Positions 1 through 11,758 of a stretch of 64,000 nucleotides of DNA are shown one piece after another (the first letter of the stretch is position 1; every line of letters begins with the position of its first letter). Below the pieces are notes generated by a model, which was not told the DNA's origin, made no database searches, and saw only the letters and a list, made by a program, of their open reading frames with translations. Location of the stretch: assembly GCA_964469925.1 (NCBI GenBank), contig CAYXZL010000004.1:28177-92176 (forward strand), written 5' to 3'. The DNA is from CAYXZL01 sp964469925 (GTDB lineage Bacteria > Patescibacteriota > Gracilibacteria > Absconditabacterales > Absconditicoccaceae). Position numbers and translations under genes: made by a program.

Positions 1-630
1 ATAGACATCTAATTCCCCCTTGAAAAACTTTAGAGCTGATTTTTGTAGTTCTGTGATTATTTCCCCATGGGGACTAAATGCATGCCTGAGAAAGATCGCA
101 TTCCTTCTTTTGATCATAAGATTTTCGAGCAAATCTTTGGGGATACTCTCATTATCAAACATTTTTTCCTCTAAGACAGTTATGTCGCTATTGAATCTCA
201 CCAGTGACTTTAGTACTTTGTCATACATTCCGTCAAGTAGTTTATACAGTACGTAATAGGGGGAGGTTTTGTAGTCTTCCTCACTACTTTTTGCCATTTC
301 GTCTTGGTAGTCTGCTTTTATTTTCCTGACTATTTTTGTTTCAGAGTTTACGATAGTGACGAGAAAGGTTTTTCATAAAATAATAGAAAGTTCATTAAAT
401 ACATACTTTTGCTTTTCTTTGATATATTTAGGGAAATGAATAATCATGAATAGGTGATCGTCATATATATCTATCTTATCTTGTGTTGCAGTCTCCAACA
501 TATCTTCTATGATGATATCGTGGAAATCATAGTAGTCTGACAGCTCCTGCACTTCTGCTTCAGTTGGTGATGTTAAATGCATCCATTGCATATCCCCTAT
601 TGTCATGATGTTTTCTTTCATAGGCATCAT
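1..630 (-). CDS. corA: CorA-like Mg2+/Co2+ transporter, C-terminal part cut by window edge
   Basis: This is the N-terminal cytoplasmic part of a CorA-family divalent cation channel; the gene runs off the left edge, so the membrane helices with the GMN motif are not visible. The reading frame is open from 630 to 1 if the TGA at 373-375 is glycine. The pattern LTSPTEAEVQEL, then FHDIIIEDMLE and the IYDDHLFMIIHFPKY strand is typical of the CorA funnel domain, followed by long helices. The start is uncertain: ATG codons at 630, 627 and 621 and one at about 606 all fit, and no Shine-Dalgarno sequence is seen. It is divergent from the gene at 717. Confidence 0.82.
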
Positions 631-716
631 TGATTGCGATAAAACTGTGTACTCTTTTTTGCTTACAAAGTATACTATCTTGTTAAGGATTCGTCAATAT
701 ACACGATACTTTTGCT

Positions 717-1298
717 ATGTCATTAGCTACAATGTCTTGAGAGCATGCACTTATTCCTATGAGAGCTCAACCTCTTCACTATGGGCACATTAATCTGTTG
801 GTTACAGTTTCGCAACACTACCGTAGATGCACTGTGTTATTGTCCCCAGGCACAGATAGCGAAAATGATCCCTATAGCTTTGACTTGAGGGAAAAACGAC
901 TCACTCAGGCCTTTTCATTGTACTGATGTCACTATGCTATTCAACCGCTACCACGCTTCCCTTCTCCGTCCCATAGTCAGAAGACTTCAAAAGATATTTC
1001 CCTCATGCAAAAGAGGTTTGCTACTATTTGATGAAGAAACTTTATCATCGTCAGTGGCAATCCCCATGTCATAGACTTGTGTGCCACTGTCTATCATTTT
1101 CCTTTTCTTTTCCTTACTCAGGATAAACCGCTTGATTGGATGCTACCTGTCGACAATCCCTTTACAAAACTTGAAGCTAATTGATCATATATCCGTTCTT
1201 TACTGCACACTAGGCAGTTTGATATAATAAGCCGCTTTGTGCCACCTTATGTACTCGACGATATGCAATCGCAGTTATTGCAAAACGATAACTGCTAG
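717..1298 (+). CDS. NMN adenylyltransferase-like nucleotidyltransferase
   Basis: A 193-residue protein that appears only when TGA is read as glycine. It has the nucleotidyltransferase signature HYGH (about residues 22-25, in the context MRAQPLHYGHINLL), an acidic SPGTDSENDPYSF stretch after the first helix, and a late NGSYIRSLL segment that resembles the S-G-T-x-I-R motif of archaeal-type NMN adenylyltransferase (NadM). These enzymes join NMN and ATP to make NAD. The ATG at 717 follows an in-frame TAA at 684. Other enzymes of the same fold (FMN or pantetheine adenylyltransferases) cannot be excluded. It overlaps nothing and is followed at 1333 by a small membrane protein. Confidence 0.7.
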
Positions 1299-1332
1299 GA
1301 TATACTCTTGTATCTTTGTTTTACCAAACCTC

Positions 1333-1704
1333 ATGGACAATACTACACCCATCAATTATGATCTCGTTATTGCGGAGGCAATTGACTGTCAGAGCGATCA
1401 GCTCGTCAATGGCACCTGTACATTTAATGTCAATGAAGCAATTGGCATTAAAAAGTCTAATCCACATGATAGTGTCTGAATCGTTGTTCAAGATGTTATT
1501 CTAGCTGGAACAAGCTTTATCGGTACTGTTCTGGTACTTGCGCTCATCACGTCAGGAATCATGATGATACTCTGAGGATCAAGCGGTAGTAGCTCTATGG
1601 CAAGTAATGGGAAAAAATGAGTACTGTATTCGATTATCTGACTCATTCTTGTATTATCTAGCTATGCTATCATAAGACTTGTTCAGTTTGTAGCGAGAGG
1701 TTAA
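1333..1704 (+). CDS. Small two-helix membrane protein, VirB2/TrbC pilin-like
   Basis: A 123-residue protein ending at TAA, reconstructed across four TGA glycine codons. A polar N-terminal half with two cysteines is followed by a hydrophobic helix (around residues 55-76, ILAGTSFIGTVLVLALITSG), a Gly/Ser-rich loop with a lysine pair, and a second helix (about 95-118). That layout is the one seen in VirB2/TrbC-like pilin subunits, which occur widely in CPR genomes. The start is uncertain: ATG 1333 gives no clear signal peptide; an upstream TTG or ATG (1237, 1249) would overlap the preceding gene. No other secretion genes are adjacent, so the role is inferred from shape only. Confidence 0.6.
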
Positions 1705-1737
1705 GTCCAAACATTGACATATTCAAAAGAACAAATC

Positions 1738-4700
1738 CTAGTTTGACTGATCGCTGAGTGAAAACACCATAATTTGACTTCAACCTCATAGGCTACGTTG
1801 TACGATATTTGTTATTTCTTGTTGGAATCTTGCTTTATCTACTTGATACATTTTGAGGAGGTTTGCATATTGCAAGAAAATAAATTTCTCGTCTTCGGTG
1901 AGTTGCTCAAATTGGTCTTTAAACTGTTGGTTTTGACTTGCCTGTAGCTGCACTGTCGCAAACACTTTTTTCGGATCAACTATCTTGCCATAGACATCGG
2001 CCAAATCTTCTACCGCTTGACCGTTCGGTACCCTTTGTGCGAAGATACTGAGGATAACTCAGCCGAGTTGATCAGCCTTATCTCTGAAAAATCTCGCTCA
2101 ACCAAGCATGGTTCTTGCAGCGATTTCATCAGACACTCATACTTGGCTCATGATGTTTTGCAACGAGGTACTATCTAGTTTGTAGGCGTATTTTACTCCC
2201 AAATTATTGGAATAATCTAATTTCATATAGCCATCCATAATCATTCTTGTCATCATAGACATCACTCCATCATCAATGATAGCACCGTTCGCATCTTGTT
2301 GCATAAAGAATCTATAGAAAAGTGATTTGTTCCCCTCTCCCATCACTACCGTTGCTATATTGGGATCAAGTACTATATACTTTGTTTTTTTGCCTTTCAA
2401 TCTCAGGTAAGAGGCACACATATCACCATCGGACATATGTTGCCACAGAGATCAGACCATTCCATCATAAATGATATTATGTTGATTGTTTAAAAAATAC
2501 TGTGCATAGGTTCCCGCTATCCATATTCCGTCATCATCTTTTCTCGAGTTCGTTGCTTCCAATAAGTAGTTGTAGTGACCGAACTGTCTATTAAACACCT
2601 CTTTCCACGTATAAGGTTTAATCACATCCTCTTTTGCACTCACCTGATTCCCCTGAGAGGTAATCACATAATCTTTCCCTATTGTCTGTTTGTAGTAGGT
2701 AAAAGGTCCACCTGCTCACTGAGAGGTAATCCTGGTCATATTAAACGCCAGCTGAATTACTCACCGAATCAGAAATGTTCCTAGAAGTACGGGAAAGACC
2801 TGATTGTAATATGGTAGCCTTGAAAGACTTTTTTTCATTTCATACAACACCATCACACATGATGCTATTGTCCGGAAAATTAGACCGGCTCAATACCACA
2901 ATATTGCTGATCCTATCAACATCCATACAAACCATCATACAAGTGTTGCCAGCAATAGTATTAAGAGCCTTTTTTCCCATGATACGAGTGCATGTACTAG
3001 TCATATAATCATGATGCAGTATACTAATATTCGTATGAACCCGATATCAGTGTAGTAGCTTGATAGATTTTGGAGAGATCGATTATAGGAAATATTGAGT
3101 GGCACCAGAAACTTGTATGGTACCGAGATACTCGTTGCATCTGTCAATACGACTCTGGATGATCGATAGGTATTTACTTCTTTGATAGCATTGACTGCTA
3201 AGATGTCTCCTGAATCGACTTTTTGCATGAGAGTGTCTAAGTAATCGTATGCCTTACTTCATGGTCTGAACTTTTCGCGGATTCAGCTCATTGTTTCTTT
3301 GTCTCGAACAGAAAGACTCGCTCTCTGGACGCATAACTTTTTGGCCAATTCGTTTGTACTGTAACAATAATTAGTCCTTGGGAACAGGAACTTTAACAGA
3401 GCATAGCCCACCCTAATTGGTCAATATTGTTTTTTTTCTTCATCACTCCACGTTTTAGGATCAGAGAATTTTCTTTGATCAAACCCAACATATCTTCATA
3501 GATCTTCTGCATAGGTTTCTCCTAGTTCCTTCATGTCTTTATACAAATTTTCGAGTGATCACCTTCACAAAGACTCTATTGAGCACTGATCAAAAGAAAG
3601 TGACCTTTTAGTACCTATTTCCGGTAATCCCGGGCTATTAGTTACTATCAATGTCCTCGGATCGATTTTTTTGGTACGATCTTGTGTGTGGTATCACATA
3701 AGATACTGCGTCATTATTGACCTTAGCTCAAATCACTCATTGTTCCATAAACGACCACTTACGATATGAGGTGTCTTGATGATCACAATAGCAAGGGCTG
3801 TCAGAGCGACCCACATGCTTATATAATATAATCGCTGTCTTAATTTTTTTCGTTTGGTTATAATGTCGGGAACGAGCAACAGTGCTCATGGGATGAATTT
3901 TTTTCGTCACGATGCATCCATATATTGAGCGATACTTCCCATTTGTAGTTTTGTAATCATACTTAGTGCCACCGCAGCAGCTCCTAGGAGGAACAAGGCC
4001 CCAAACCCTACTCCAACAAATACTAACAGGAAAATCAGGATATCTATAAACGCAGAGGGTTTGGCACTGATTGCCAGTGCAAAAAAAAGACTTGATACTC
4101 CCAAGTATTGCAGTATTTTGGAACTGTTATTGTTTGTTGTTTGTTTAAAGTGGTTTAACATAATAAACCCTCCCATTACAGCAAGAAGAACTAGGGCCAT
4201 CACACCTAAATCATTTTTGTTGTCAACGAATACGAGAAAAGCTCCCATTCAACTTGTTAATCGCAGTAATATCATAAACCGACCCAAAGAAAGTACCCGC
4301 CTGTCATCTCCCTTGTCCGAAGAGAAAGATTCTTCTACATCTTCTCCTTCTGCGTCATGTTTTTTCAGCCATTTTCTGATCTCTGCAATTGCTCACAGAC
4401 CAAAACTCATTACCAAAAATCAGCTCATGAAATTCATCACGATAGCAATTGTATCAGGTGATAATCGAAAGAAGTTTGCTATTGGCTTAATGAGTGCAAA
4501 CCAAAAAGCTATGAAGGCATACCAAATATTTCATCATCCAATAGGGAAAACTCATGAGTTGTTTGCTCGAACTTTGGGGATAAACATGTATGCATGGTTA
4601 GCATCCCAAGCTGTTGGGTAGGGAATAAACGAGAGCTGTAATCAGTAATTTATGTATAAAATGGATAGTATGAATAGAACAAACATGAGAATAGTTTGAG

Positions 4701-5337
4701 TGTTTGTTTTCATTTTTTTCACTTGAAACACTTTTAGCTGTGTCATCAGGAGAGTGGTGTAGATAGCTACTTCTTTTTTTTGTTTTCGAATGATGAATAT
4801 TCATCCGAGGAACAACAACCAGACTACAAGTGGGTAGAACAGTTGTGCTACGGTTAAAAAATGATTCAGTAGCATAAATGTCGCCAAACCTATACCAAAC
4901 ACCAGTAACATTTCCGTCAATGTATGTTCTTTGAATTTTACGGTTTTTTCGTTAATCCGTGTTCACAATGATAATAAAGCAATGATGACATAGGCCAACA
5001 AACTTACCAAAACGGCAGTGTTTATTGCTATCATCATCGCACCACCAGTCCCCATAATGTCTGATTTATATCAAACGTGTGCTCGAGCAAATAATATAGT
5101 GCCTATCAACATAGCCCGGCCAACTCACTTTCGTGTTATATTTTTTGCATATGCTACATATAAGGCAGGTATCGCAGAAAATAATATCCCCTTCACTATC
5201 ATTCGCCATCCACTACTGTTTGACAACATATTGTTGTAATAACTATGCTGTGCCATGAATGCTGAGAAATTTTCTAATCAGATGATTGTAGATACGAAAA
5301 TTAGCAACGCAGCGACTGTCCAATGCCATCGTTTCAT
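1738..5337 (-). CDS. Giant multi-pass membrane protein, possible lipid-linked glycosyltransferase
   Basis: A single frame of 1199 codons from ATG 5337 to TAG 1738, held open by about 30 TGA glycines. Residues 1 to about 500 are a series of hydrophobic helices with short loops; one loop reads FIPYPTAWDANHAYMFIP, which resembles the first acidic lumenal loop of GT39/STT3-type glycosyltransferases. Residues about 500-770 are soluble, 780-870 are again membrane helices, and the last 330 residues are soluble with a YLLEATNSRKDDDGIWIAG segment. I do not recognise a certain family. It starts 33 bases after secD and is probably co-transcribed with it. A glycosyltransferase role is an inference; another large export-linked membrane protein is possible. 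Confidence 0.6.
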
Positions 5338-5370
5338 GAGTGGGAAGATGAGTGTTAAAAAAAGAGGTGC

Positions 5371-7569
5371 TTATTTTTTGTGGCGGAGCACTAATAACAA
5401 TTCTCTTGTCAATGGCACTAGGCCGAACAAGATCAATAGTATTGAGATGATCATCATAGAACCAAACCCCTTGAACACGTTTACACCCATCATGAATAGT
5501 AAAAGAGCTATCAATCCTGTACTGAGATTCCCGTCCCTGATTGGGAATCGTGATCTATTACAAGCCTCAATAATTGCATCCTTTTCGCTCATTCATTTTT
5601 TTTGTTTTTCTTCACGAAGCCTCTCCAATACCAATATCGTCGCGTCCACACTCATTCCAACTGTCAGAATAATCGCTGCCAAGCCACTCAAGGATATCAC
5701 GTATCAGATCAACTTCAATACACCACCAAGATAGATAATGAACGTCAATAGTACAAACAGAGATACTAACGAATGACGCTTACCATACAGAAGTATCATA
5801 TACAGATAGATCAAAACAATACCTAGCAGACCAGCCCACATCATTCCCTTCAGAGCCTGTGTACCAAGTGTTGGGCTAATCCTTTCTTCCTGTGTCAAAA
5901 TCAGTGGTGCTGGAAGTGCCCCCTCATTGAGATCTTTCACGAGTTTTTTGGCACTTTCAAGATCAAAGGACCCTGATATGAGAGTTTCTCCACCACAGAT
6001 TTTGTCCTGAATAACTGGATTTGTTTTCAAAACCCCTCCTACAAAGATAGCCATTTGCCTACCAATATTTTGTTCGGTGATGTTGCAAAATATGCTCTTA
6101 CCCTCATCATTAAACTGAACTATCACTGCTGGCTCTCAGAGCTGTGTTTGTCCTATTCTTGCTAATTCAAAATATGCACCATTGAGTAAATTCGCATCTA
6201 TAGGATCCTTCGCAGGTACTCGTGATGATATATCTTTGACAAATATTTCCTCATATGAGTACACCCAATCTGTTTTTAACTGTTTCTCGATACTTTCTAC
6301 TTCACTCGCACTCACTCCCGCCATACGATGTATATCATACATGGATTGATCTGTCGCTTTTTTATTTTTTGTTCCTACAACATATGATATCGCCTCTGTT
6401 GGGTAGGTTTTCCATGAAATATTCTCTGTTGGTTCTGTGAAGGCAGGGACAACGCCCAACAAGGCGGACTCCTCTAACCATCCTTCGTATACTTTCATCA
6501 AGCCCGATGAAGTGAGAGCTGGTTCTTTACCATCTTGTAAGTCTTTGACTATTTCATCAATATTGGGCACACTTGTAGCATCATATTGATATACTATCGC
6601 ATCATAGGCCCTTTGACCTGAGAAAACTGGTCCATTGTTGTAAATAAATTCTTGATCAGATGCCACGTAGGTTGCTTCTCCTGATACGCCTTTATTGTTG
6701 GTTTCGTAATCTTGTGAGTAGTTTTTTTTATTTGCTACTGCGATCGCTTCGAACTTGGTGGCTGTAACTTGCTCAACTGCGTTCGATGACCTATCGAGCA
6801 ATCTCAGAATTACGTACCCGTTTAGGTCTTTCAGCCCCTGATTTTCGTAGACAGGAGAAAAATCCTGGTATAGTCACTCTAGTAACTGAGCATAGACTGC
6901 ACCTGTTGCTGCGGCATTGAGTGTGCCCACATTATTTTTGTACATTGTAGGCATGTTTTCTAGACTGACTTTGTTGTTGAGCGTGTAATAAATGTCATCT
7001 GATTGCTTATTTGACGCCACGAACTCAAACTGTGATGGGTCTTTTAGTACTTCCTGTAACATGCCCTGAGCCAGTTGTTTTCTTGCAATTTTTTCTTGGT
7101 CTCCTGCCTCTTCTTGTCTTTGTAATTTAAACTCTAATTCGACCGTTTTCCCTATGATGGCCTTTGCCTCATCTACATCTTGTACTCAGCCCAACTCAAC
7201 GACTACGTATTCTTGATCATTGAGCGTGGTTGGGTAGGAGTTATAATCACTGACGCCAAGTTTTGATATCCTATTGTCTATCTGCGTCAATATAATTTGT
7301 TCTGCGGTTCTTTTTGCTTGTGTAAAGGCAAAGTTATCTTTGAATTGTTCTTTATATTTTGAATAGTCGATCCTATAACTCAATCTTGTACCTCCAGCTA
7401 TGTCCATACCAAGCCTAAAACTCGATAAGCCATCGGGAGTGAGAATCAACTTATTTGCTCCTGTCTCTGTGTCTTTTGTCCATCAGACAAAGAAAATCAT
7501 TATGAGTGATAGGAGTACGAGGGAGGACAGTACAAACAGCTTTTTGTTTTTTTGGTACAAACGGTTCAT
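5371..7569 (-). CDS. secD: Protein translocase subunit SecD
   Basis: SecD helps drive late steps of protein export through SecYEG using the proton gradient. The 732-residue frame needs several TGA glycines. After an N-terminal helix (about 10-28) comes the first periplasmic motif FRLGMDIAGGTRLSY, equivalent to the family's GLDLxGG signature, then a long periplasmic region, and finally five to six membrane helices (from about 570) with the conserved TVGMSVDATILVLERLREE segment in the fourth. It ends with a basic VLRHKK tail at TAA. It is longer than E. coli SecD (615), mainly in the periplasmic region. No secF follows; the next gene is the giant membrane protein at 5337. Confidence 0.93.
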
Positions 7570-7659
7570 TTCAGCGATTTTCCTCTACAATATAAAGATG
7601 TGGTGTTATGTGTGTAACGTGTCATGTGTTAGTGTTTTATGCCTATTTTGCAAGGCTAG

Positions 7660-9183
7660 TTAGTTTGGCTCTGTCAATGCCAGTATTTTATTTTTCGTAT
7701 GAAAACGCTCCTGCACATCTGTGGTCAAACGCAATGCTTGAATATAATACTTCACCGCTTTTGCCTTTTCTCCCTGCTGTAGATAATAATCTCATAACGC
7801 CTCAAATATGAAGCCTTGTGGGTATTTTTTCGCTAATACTAATAATTTTTTGACTGCATCTGCCGGATTCCCCTCATACAAGAGTTTACCCACATAGCCC
7901 AGATCGCAAACTGATGTGTGTGCTGTGCCAATCGACTCATAACAGTGTTGTAGTACTTTGGTTGCTAAATCCGGATTTGACTCTATCAGGCTATAGCTTT
8001 GTCCATAACGCATGGGCTCAAAATAGGCCATCAAAAAATAGCTATAATAATCGCTTGGCTCCATTTTTTCCCCCAATAGATTTTCCATGTTAGCGACAGC
8101 ACTTTTCTCATCGCCAAGTGCATGATAGCTCAGCATCAAATATCTATACATATCGGACCTCAGATAGGACTCATCGACACCGACAAAATACAAAATTGCT
8201 TCTTGGTATTTTCACTCTCGGTAGGCTATGACTCCTAGCAAAAACTGGTACATAGACCTCTGTTCTGTATCACGTGCTAGAAGATCGCGAGTGTAGCTTG
8301 CTGACTTTTTTCGTTCCTTACGCAAAAAATGACTATAGGCGAGTATTTGGTAGGGCAAAATGTAATTATCATCCTCATAGAGAACATCCAGTGCGACTTT
8401 CTGTGCGATACTTACGTATCTGTACTGTAACAATGTTAGTGCATGCAAAGCTTTTGTATAGTAGGAGGGTGCATATTTTTGCGACTTGACGTACTGCATA
8501 TCTTGTGCCATAGCTTGCAGCAATCATTTCTTTTGTGGATCAGTAACACCATTGAACTCTTTATACATATCGTCGACGTTCCCATTTCGGAAATCGATAA
8601 GACCATTGTATAATGCTTGTGTGCTGGCACTTATTTTATTTGCTCCTGCCAGAGCAGCTACTATCTTCTGTAATCAGGCAATACTGCTAGGCTGCTTGAT
8701 ATCGAGATTACTACTATTGGCATAGATGAATAGATAATCATCCCAAGACACTAAATGTGGTATCAGCTGTTTATTCTGCTCTAGATATGCATATGCTTCA
8801 TCAAATTGGAAGTCATTGCTATACTCTTTGATCATGAGGGTCAAAATCTCATCATTGTTTTTTGCTTCATATACAGCCTTTAGCACATCTATATCATAGT
8901 TTCCATTTTCTACAATCTGGATAACTTTGTCTGTATTTTCCTGACTCAACTCCTCAACCAGTTTATCCACTACGGTATCATCTGATTGTGTGTCTGATGA
9001 GGCATATTGTGGTGATGCTCATGCAATAGTGTGTGACGAAAGCGGGTCAGCAAAAGAGTGTTCTTCGACTGCATAGATTTTTTCGTTTTCACTTGTGTTT
9101 TTGTGCAAAAACACGAATTGGACCCACAAAATCATAACGATAAGGGCAATACTATTGATGATTGTGTAAGTTCTTTTATCCAT
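7660..9183 (-). CDS. Membrane-anchored TPR repeat protein
   Basis: A 507-residue protein with one N-terminal membrane helix (about residues 8-28) and a long helical body. The C-terminal third contains recognisable tetratricopeptide pairs, such as RSDMYRYLMLSYHALGDEKS and the final GDYYLQQGEKAKAVKYYIQA, so the body is likely a superhelical scaffold held outside the membrane. The start ATG 9183 lies seven bases after the folD stop, and secD follows 90 bases downstream, so it sits in a probable operon between folate and export genes. Its partner is unknown. A role in envelope assembly is an inference from its anchor and its neighbour secD. Confidence 0.75.
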
Positions 9184-9189
9184 TGCATC

Positions 9190-10077
9190 CTAATGACCCA
9201 AATAGTAGTCTATTTTTTTTCTGTTTTCGTAGAGGTAGAGCGTATTGTCATATAATTGTGCGACTGTTACTGGTCAGACTCATCATGGTACTGGCGTAAT
9301 TGCCTGTACTGTATGGACAACATCATCAAAATCAACATCTCCCACTGCTTTTCCGTCCTTATGACCATAACCCACATCTACTATTACTTGTGAGCCATCG
9401 TTACGAAGAAAGCTTTTGTTGATGAGATGCACTTTCCCCGTGCAAGAGATCACATAATCAGCTGCTTGACAAAGCTTTTTTACATATACTTGGTCACTGT
9501 ATTGATTGCAGGATAGCACTGTAGCTCAACGCTTCATAAGTTCAATCGCAAGGGGCTTGCCTGTCAGATTACTCTGACCCAGTACAGCTACCACTTTAGT
9601 TTGCCACTGGCTATGGTCATAAAATTCTAACAATGCTACTACTGCAGCTGGGGTCGCTGGCAAAAAATCAATTATTCCCTGAGCTGAGAGCCCATTTACC
9701 AGCCCCCCTAGTCAATCTACATCTTTGGTGGGATGTATGCGAGTACATAGTCTTGCTGATTCAGCAGCTAGTGCCTCTGGCAGTGGCAACTGCAACAACA
9801 TACCGATACAGGTCGCATCTGCATTGAGTTGATCAATGAGCGTTATGATATCTTCGGCGGTACGCATCTGACCAGACTGCCCGTAGACACGCACGTGCAA
9901 ACCGACCCTTTGAGCATATTCGTGTTTTTTTCTCACATATACCTGCGAACTCGCATTATCACCAATTCGAATGATCGCAAGATAATGCTGTGATCACAGT
10001 CAGATTGCTTCTATTTTCTTTTTTTGTCTTTGCATCATGGTTTCTATGAGCGGTTTCCCCGCCAGTATTTTTGCCAT
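9190..10077 (-). CDS. folD: Bifunctional methylenetetrahydrofolate dehydrogenase/cyclohydrolase FolD
   Basis: FolD converts 5,10-methylene-THF to 10-formyl-THF through methenyl-THF with NADP. The 295-residue frame shows the SSQVYVRKKHEYA segment that carries the catalytic Tyr and Lys, LLQLPLP (usual QLPLP), the Rossmann-like VVAVLGQSNLTGKPLA loop (usual GRSxIVGxP), and the C-terminal TPVPGGVGPVT motif, in which both glycines after the proline are TGA codons. It follows thyA by 40 bases and precedes the TPR gene by seven. With folA and thyA it forms a compact folate and dTMP cassette. Length is normal for the family. Confidence 0.95.
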
Positions 10078-10117
10078 TCTTTGTGTGAGATAAAATAGAA
10101 TCTCCTGTCCGGGTTGA

Positions 10118-11047
10118 TTACAGTGTAACGGTCGCTTTGATCGCTGGATGGTGATTGTAGTTAAGGATTGTAATGTCTTCGTATACAAAATCATCTATTG
10201 ACGAAACACTAGGATTCAGCTGGAGTGTTGGGAAGGGCTTCGGTTCGCGATCCAACTGTTCCTGTACTTGTTCATAGTGATTGTTGTAGATGTGAGCATC
10301 TGCTATCGTATGCACGAAATCACCAGCTTGGAGCTGGCAGACTTGTGCTACCATATGAGTCAGGAGAGCATAGGATGCGATATTGAATGGCACACCAAGA
10401 AACATGTCCGCACTACGTTGGTAGAGATGGCAGCTGAGCTTACCGTTCGCTACATAAAACTGGTATAGCGTGTGACAGGGTGGTAATGCCATTTCTTCAA
10501 TATACTCTGCATTTCGTGCACTTACGATGATTCTGCGGGAGTAGGGGTTGTGTTTAATTTTTTTGATAGCGTTTGCTAGTTGGTCTATATGTCACCCCGT
10601 CTTGGTCGGTCGACGCCTTCGTTGTTGCCCATAGACTGGTCACAATTCACCGTATTTGATGGCAAATTGATGGTTCGACGCTATTTTTTCTGCAAACTGG
10701 TCAATGGTTTCTCCTTGATAGTCTGTGCTTTTTTGGTAACGAACGAATGGTCGCTCATTTCGTATACGTACTTTGTTTTGACACAGGTACTCGATATTCG
10801 TTGATCAGGATATGAGTCGGAGCAGCTCATGAATAATGGCTGAATAGAACATTTTTTTTGTTGTTAACAAAGGGAATCCCTGCGATAGGTCAAATCTCAT
10901 TTGAGCACCAAAAACGCCCCTTGTACCTATGGTTGTGACTCACTCTTGGTAGGCCGCATCTTGTTTATCCGTGCCGTTTTCTCTTTCAACGCCCTCTTGT
11001 GCTACCCTACGCAATACATTGAGATACTCGTACTCTGGATGCTGCAT
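10118..11047 (-). CDS. thyA: Thymidylate synthase ThyA
   Basis: ThyA methylates dUMP to dTMP using methylene-THF, leaving dihydrofolate. The 309-residue protein has every expected landmark: FGAQMRFDLSQGFPLLTTKK near the N-terminus, SIIHELL-like SAIIHELLRLI, GELGPVYG with one glycine as TGA, RRIIVSARN, and the catalytic cysteine in ALPPCHTLYQFY; the C-terminal HIYNNHYEQVQEQL segment is also standard. The ATG at 11047 lies 26 bases after the folA stop. It is about 45 residues longer than E. coli ThyA, mostly by small insertions. The folA product next door recycles the dihydrofolate made here. Confidence 0.96.
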
Positions 11048-11073
11048 GTGTTATGTTCGGCTAAAAACTGCCT

Positions 11074-11547
11074 TTACTCGTTCTTTGCATAGCTAATAAA
11101 GTCATATTCATCGTGCTTTTCTCTTCTGATTTCATGAAAGTTTTTTTCAAACGGCGGAAAGTGCGTGTCGCCCTCATAGTCTTTTTTGATCAGGGTGAGT
11201 TCGATGTAATCACAATAGGGTAAGAGCTCTTGGTATATCTGAGCACCTCCAATGATATAAGTCTTTACTCACTCCGCCCCTCCTCTTAGCTTCTGTAACA
11301 GTGTCTCGGTCTCGTGCACTACTTCAACACCGCTGGCTACCCGACTTGTATTGTGTGTGAGCACTATATTGTGTCTGTTGGGCAATGGTTTAGCGATAGA
11401 CTCAAAGGTTTTTCTTCCCATCACAACGGTATGTGATGTCGTGAGCTTTTTAAACCTTTGTAGATCAGCTGGATAGCTCCAGGGCAAAGTATTGTTGTTA
11501 CCGATCACCCTATTAGTAGACATTGCTGCAATTGCGATCATGGTCAT
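11074..11547 (-). CDS. folA: Dihydrofolate reductase
   Basis: This 157-residue enzyme reduces dihydrofolate to tetrahydrofolate with NADPH. The N-terminus MIAIAAMSTNRVIGNNNTLPW is the usual DHFR opening, followed by PADLQRFKKLT (catalytic acidic residue), VVMGRKTFESI and the glycine pair of VKTYIIGGAQIYQ. A TGA glycine at about codon 93 joins the two halves. The start could be ATG 11547 or the ATG two codons later. It is the first gene of the minus-strand folA-thyA-folD run and is divergent from dnaK, with a 211-base intergenic region. Confidence 0.96.
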
Positions 11548-11658
11548 AGTAGCCTATCTTTTTATCAAAATTACTCGATTCTTTGTAGTTATTTATTCTC
11601 GAGAATCTATCCATTTTGAGCAATTGTAGCACCTGGACAAAAAAAGTGCTTCTTTTTC

Positions 11659-11687
11659 TTGCAATTACAAAAATATTTCTGTATTAT
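11659..11687 (+). promoter_or_regulatory. Sigma70-type promoter of dnaK
   Basis: A TTGCAA -35 box (11659-11664) and a TATTAT -10 box (11682-11687) are separated by exactly 17 bases. The -10 lies 72 bases upstream of the dnaK ATG, and its last base begins the CIRCE-like operator. The spacing and sequence are close to consensus, but no transcript start is known. Confidence 0.6.
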
Positions 11688-11711
11688 AGCACTCGCAAAT
11701 ATCTGGTGCTA
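11687..11711. promoter_or_regulatory. CIRCE-like HrcA operator upstream of dnaK
   Basis: The left arm TAGCACTC (11687-11694) is identical to the CIRCE consensus TTAGCACTC minus its first base, the spacer is exactly nine bases, and the right arm TGGTGCTA (11704-11711) matches GAGTGCTA at six of eight positions. CIRCE is bound by the repressor HrcA, which turns off dnaK and groESL in normal conditions and releases DNA after heat stress. Here it overlaps the -10 box, where a repressor would block RNA polymerase. hrcA itself is not in the window. Confidence 0.6.
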
Positions 11712-11758
11712 TCTTCTGATAGCTCGTATTTTATTCACATTTAACACTTAGAAATACT

